Source of the DNA: Pararhizobium sp. IMCC21322
GTDB lineage: Bacteria > Pseudomonadota > Alphaproteobacteria > Rhizobiales > GCA-2746425
DNA: 64,000 nucleotides
Direction of reading: 5' to 3'
Assembly: GCF_030758295.1 (NCBI RefSeq)
Contig: NZ_CP132335.1
Coordinates: 4,936,412-5,000,411, forward strand
Part shown: one piece after another, positions 61,849-64,000 of the stretch
Layout: the number at the start of each line of letters is the position of its first letter
Position numbering within the stretch: position 1 is the first letter of the stretch
Translations under genes and position numbers: made by a program
Notes under the pieces: generated by a model
Databases searched by the model: none
What the model saw: only the letters and a program-made list of their open reading frames with translations
Told to the model about the DNA's origin: nothing

Positions 61849-62148
61849 CCCATCTGCGCCTCACTCTTCTGTCAAAAAAGGGCTCCCTTTGGCGGGAGCC
61901 CCTCCGTGAATTCCTGATCAGCGTGTCAGGTGGCTTTACACCCGAACGTGATCTGCTGCCCCGCTGCTGCCCAGCATCTTTACCTGTTTTACGAAGTGCC
62001 GCCAGGCTCGAAGCCTGGCCATGAAACACCACAACCAATCACCATTGTTGCCCATTTGACATAAGTGATTTCGAAAATCGGATCATAATCTTGGTGATGG
62101 CGCAATACTATCTGCAAGACGATCAATTCATAAAAGAACAGGTGCACA
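61849..62148. other. Spacer between CDGSH gene and the broken oxidoreductase
   Basis: About 300 bases with a terminator-type hairpin at the left (61880-61901) and an AT-rich right part that should hold the promoter of the oxidoreductase gene. Nothing else was recognised. Confidence 0.35.
61880..61901 (-). terminator. Hairpin after CDGSH gene
   Basis: GGGCTCCC (61880-61887) and GGGAGCCC (61894-61901) form a perfect stem with a six-base loop. The T run is on the minus strand (AAAAAA on the plus side precedes the stem), so it best terminates leftward transcription, though it may also work for the CDGSH gene. Confidence 0.5.
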
Positions 62149-63072
62149 ATGAAAGCCGCATTAATCCAAGACTATTCTGCTCCGGTCGTAATTGCCCAGA
62201 TTGCAAAGCCGGATCTGAAAGACGACACGGTTCTGATTGAAGTGCACGCCGCCAGCGTAAACCCGATCGATAATATCTTGCGAGCGGGCTATCTGAAAGA
62301 TCTCATGCCACTGACCTTCCTCCATGTGATGGGTTATGATGTATCGGGCGAGGTGGTCGAGATCGGCAAGAATGTTCAAAGCGTCAAAATTGGCGATGCT
62401 GTCTTTGCACGTCCAAATCAGGATGACGCTGGCGCGATTGCCGAATTTGCACGCGTGAAAGAAAGCGAACTGGCGATCAAACCAGCGAATCTAAGCCATA
62501 CAGACGCCGCCTCTGTCCCGTTAGCAGGTCTGACTGCATGGCAGGCGCTGATAACCAAGGGCAATCTCAAAAAAGGCCAGAAGGTCCTGATCCATGCAGG
62601 TTCCGGCGGGGTTGGCACGTATGCCATCCAGATCGCCAAGCATTTTGGTGCCTATGTCGCCACGACCACAAGTGCGAAGAACGCAGACCTTGTTCAAAGC
62701 CTGGGCGCCGATCTGGTCATCGACTACAAGACCTGAAAATTCGAAGACGAACTGTCTGATTACGATCTCGTGTTGGATATGTTGGGCGGCGAGACGATGG
62801 CAAACTCGTTCAAGGTGCTCAAGAAGGGCGGCACTCTGGTGTCGATCAAGGGCGAGGACACGGAAGGACTTGCTGCTAAATACGGCGTCCGGTTCGAGTG
62901 GTTTTTCATGTCACCCGACGGGGAAATGTTGACAAAACTTGGTGCGTTAATCAGCGACGGTATCGTCAAGCCCGTCATTGATAGTGTCTTTCCAATGGAT
63001 CAGGCCGCCGTGGCATATGATCAATTGGCCACCAGGCGCACCGTTGGCAAGATCGTGATTGCTGTCAAATAA
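62149..63072 (+). pseudogene. Zinc-independent quinone oxidoreductase-like gene with an in-frame TGA
   Basis: A 307-codon frame encoding a medium-chain reductase of the quinone oxidoreductase group, broken once by TGA at 62734-62736 (codon 196). Before the stop: VHAASVNPIDNILRAGYL, LTAWQALITKGNLKKGQKVLIHAGSGGVGTYAIQ and LGADLVIDYKT; after it, in the same frame, KFEDELSDYDLVLDMLGGET and a normal C terminus ending VGKIVIAVK. All expected motifs are present and no other lesion is seen. A pseudogene, a base error, or stop read-through are the options. Confidence 0.8.
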
Positions 63073-63429
63073 AACGGTTCAGACCGAAATGCATCGAGCC
63101 CTCCGTTAAAGCCCTAGCCAAGGGCATCTCCTCTCGGGCATTCTCCCTTGAGGAAATTCCAAAGTAGCGGTCTAGTCCAAAAAATAGGGGCCCTCTTCAA
63201 GAGGAGCCCTTACATGGAAGGACTTGGAGGACAAAAGCCGCATAGCCGACGCCCCAATCAATTGTAAAAATGTTTTGCTGGCTTCAAGGCCGTAACAATC
63301 CTGTCTCATTCAAACTGCCCACAAGCGGACACCTTAATTATACAATATGTTCATTTATTTCTGAACATATTGATTATCTTGGTTTTGAATGCTATTTACC
63401 GCCCGTGAATTCAATTGGATCCAATACAA
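63073..63429. promoter_or_regulatory. Spacer with palindromic operator of the GbsR/MarR-type gene
   Basis: Within 357 bases the clear element is AATATGTTCA (63344-63353) and TGAACATATT (63362-63371), a perfect 10-bp inverted repeat with an 8-base centre, 58 bases before the regulator's start. It fits a dimeric winged-helix repressor and probably gives autoregulation. A small GC-rich hairpin near 63187-63210 may terminate the preceding gene. Confidence 0.65.
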
Positions 63430-63894
63430 ATGGTTAAGCTTGCAGATATCCGAACCGACTTCATTGAAAAAGTTGGACAGATCGCCCAGGGCGAAGCACT
63501 GCCCAAAATCGCTGGACGCGTGTTCGGCCTTCTGATGTTCGATGGCAAACCTGTATCCTTTGGCGACATGGCAAAGGAACTCCAGGTGAGCCGAGGCAGC
63601 ATCAGTTCCAGCGTCAGGCTTCTGGAAGACCGTGGCGTGATCAAACGTATGGGAATGCCAGGGGAACGGCAGGATTATTTTCAACTCGCCGAGCAGCCCT
63701 TTGTCGGGCTTTTGGAGAACGCACAGAAACGCATTGAACGTGCAAGGCAGGATATTGAAACAACAGTTGCGGATTTGCCGGCCGAGGCCAACGCTGTTCG
63801 AAGTCGTCTCGAAACCTATGCCGATTTTTACCGGACGCTCGGCAAAGGGCTTGGCCACGCTCTTGCCGACCAGTCTGATAACGACGGGGCATGA
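63430..63894 (+). CDS. GbsR/MarR-family transcriptional regulator
   Basis: A 154-residue winged-helix protein of the GbsR/MarR group: LPKIAGRVFGLLMFDGKPVSFGDMAKELQVSRGSISSSVRLLEDRGVIKRMGMPGERQDYF covers the HTH and wing (about residues 23-84), then a long C-terminal dimer helix. The ATG at 63430 is used rather than an upstream TTG. This kind often represses a neighbouring efflux or osmoprotectant operon; the truncated next gene is the candidate target. Confidence 0.82.
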   Translation: MVKLADIRTDFIEKVGQIAQGEALPKIAGRVFGLLMFDGKPVSFGDMAKELQVSRGSISSSVRLLEDRGVIKRMGMPGERQDYFQLAEQPFVGLLENAQKRIERARQDIETTVADLPAEANAVRSRLETYADFYRTLGKGLGHALADQSDNDGA

Positions 63895-63920
63895 AACACC
63901 CTGTGTATGCGGAGACCAGC

Positions 63921-64000
63921 ATGACTGAAGATAAAGAACAAAAACAAGAGCGTCAGACGCTGACATTTGAAAGCGACGAGGGTGCATCACGCTCCATCTG
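63921..64000 (+). CDS. Start of a gene truncated by the window end
   Basis: An ATG with GGAGA just upstream opens a frame of 26 codons reading MTEDKEQKQERQTLTF and continuing to the window end. The polar, charged N terminus is what precedes a membrane anchor in RND membrane-fusion proteins, and a MarR-type regulator upstream fits an efflux operon, but too little sequence is present to assign it. Confidence 0.45.
   Translation, partial: MTEDKEQKQERQTLTFESDEGASRSI

Noticed and set aside
1-64000. tRNA, rRNA, CRISPR arrays, integrases or intact insertion sequences
   Set aside because: Looked for and not seen. The AT-rich retron-like block has no visible integrase or att repeats, so mobility is inferred only from composition and content.

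Overview
The window looks like part of a chromosome (or large replicon) of an alphaproteobacterium, most likely a marine or host-associated member of the Hyphomicrobiales (Rhizobiales) and relatives. The basis is gene content: a gbpR-chvE-gguABC sugar uptake block as in Agrobacterium, an ery polyol locus as in Brucella and Rhizobium, an hps cluster for 2,3-dihydroxypropane-1-sulfonate as in marine Ruegeria, and tightly overlapping ATGA/TGATG operons. No rRNA, tRNA, CRISPR array, integrase or intact insertion sequence was recognised.

Layout. 0-4.3 kb: a three-gene operon (an unusual IclR-HTH/periplasmic-binding fusion regulator, a short IclR protein, an arylformamidase-like hydrolase) diverges from an amidohydrolase. 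4.3-7.6 kb: an AT-richer accessory block with a retron-type reverse transcriptase interrupted by one in-frame TGA, a perfect 18-bp hairpin just upstream that could be the msd of a retron RNA, a winged-helix protein and a HEPN-like protein. This is the best candidate for an undescribed defence system. 7.6-11.7 kb: small stress or detoxification genes (DJ-1/PfpI-like, CurA-like reductase, VOC protein, an MBL-fold protein with altered metal ligands). 11.8-28.5 kb: a polyol island with an eryEFG-like ABC transporter plus DUF2291 protein, eryABCD, class 1 fructose-bisphosphatase, a DeoR regulator, eryH (tpiA-like), eryI (rpiB-like), and a second FGGY kinase with a second GlpD-like dehydrogenase. 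The ery enzymes would take erythritol to D-erythrose 4-phosphate. 28.8-33.0 kb: a membrane protein, a polar amino-acid type ABC transporter and a DMT exporter. 33.1-41.8 kb: non-phosphorylative L-arabinose/D-galactose oxidation genes and the chvE-gguAB transporter, with gguC and a GbpR-like LysR regulator.

42.0-50.4 kb: a secreted alpha/beta hydrolase with a divergent membrane-anchored AraC regulator, a cyclooxygenase-like haem protein, a SET-like protein, an outer-membrane barrel and a GGDEF-EAL protein. 50.4-52.0 kb: a long imperfect hairpin, a possible ORF remnant, a sterol-desaturase-type hydroxylase, and a 29-bp tandem repeat built from its 3' end. 52.0-59.7 kb: a complete hpsKLMNOP operon (TRAP transporter and three dehydrogenases) behind twin LacI-type operators, with a divergent LacI regulator. 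59.8-64.0 kb: rhodanese, orphan curlin-repeat protein, CDGSH iron-sulfur protein, a quinone-oxidoreductase gene also broken by one in-frame TGA, and a GbsR/MarR-type regulator with a palindromic operator ahead of a gene that runs off the end.

Together the window describes a metabolically versatile heterotroph using polyols, aldoses, amino acids and a plankton-derived organosulfonate, with regulators beside the transporters they probably control. All function calls come from reading the translated sequence and known family features; no database search was run.
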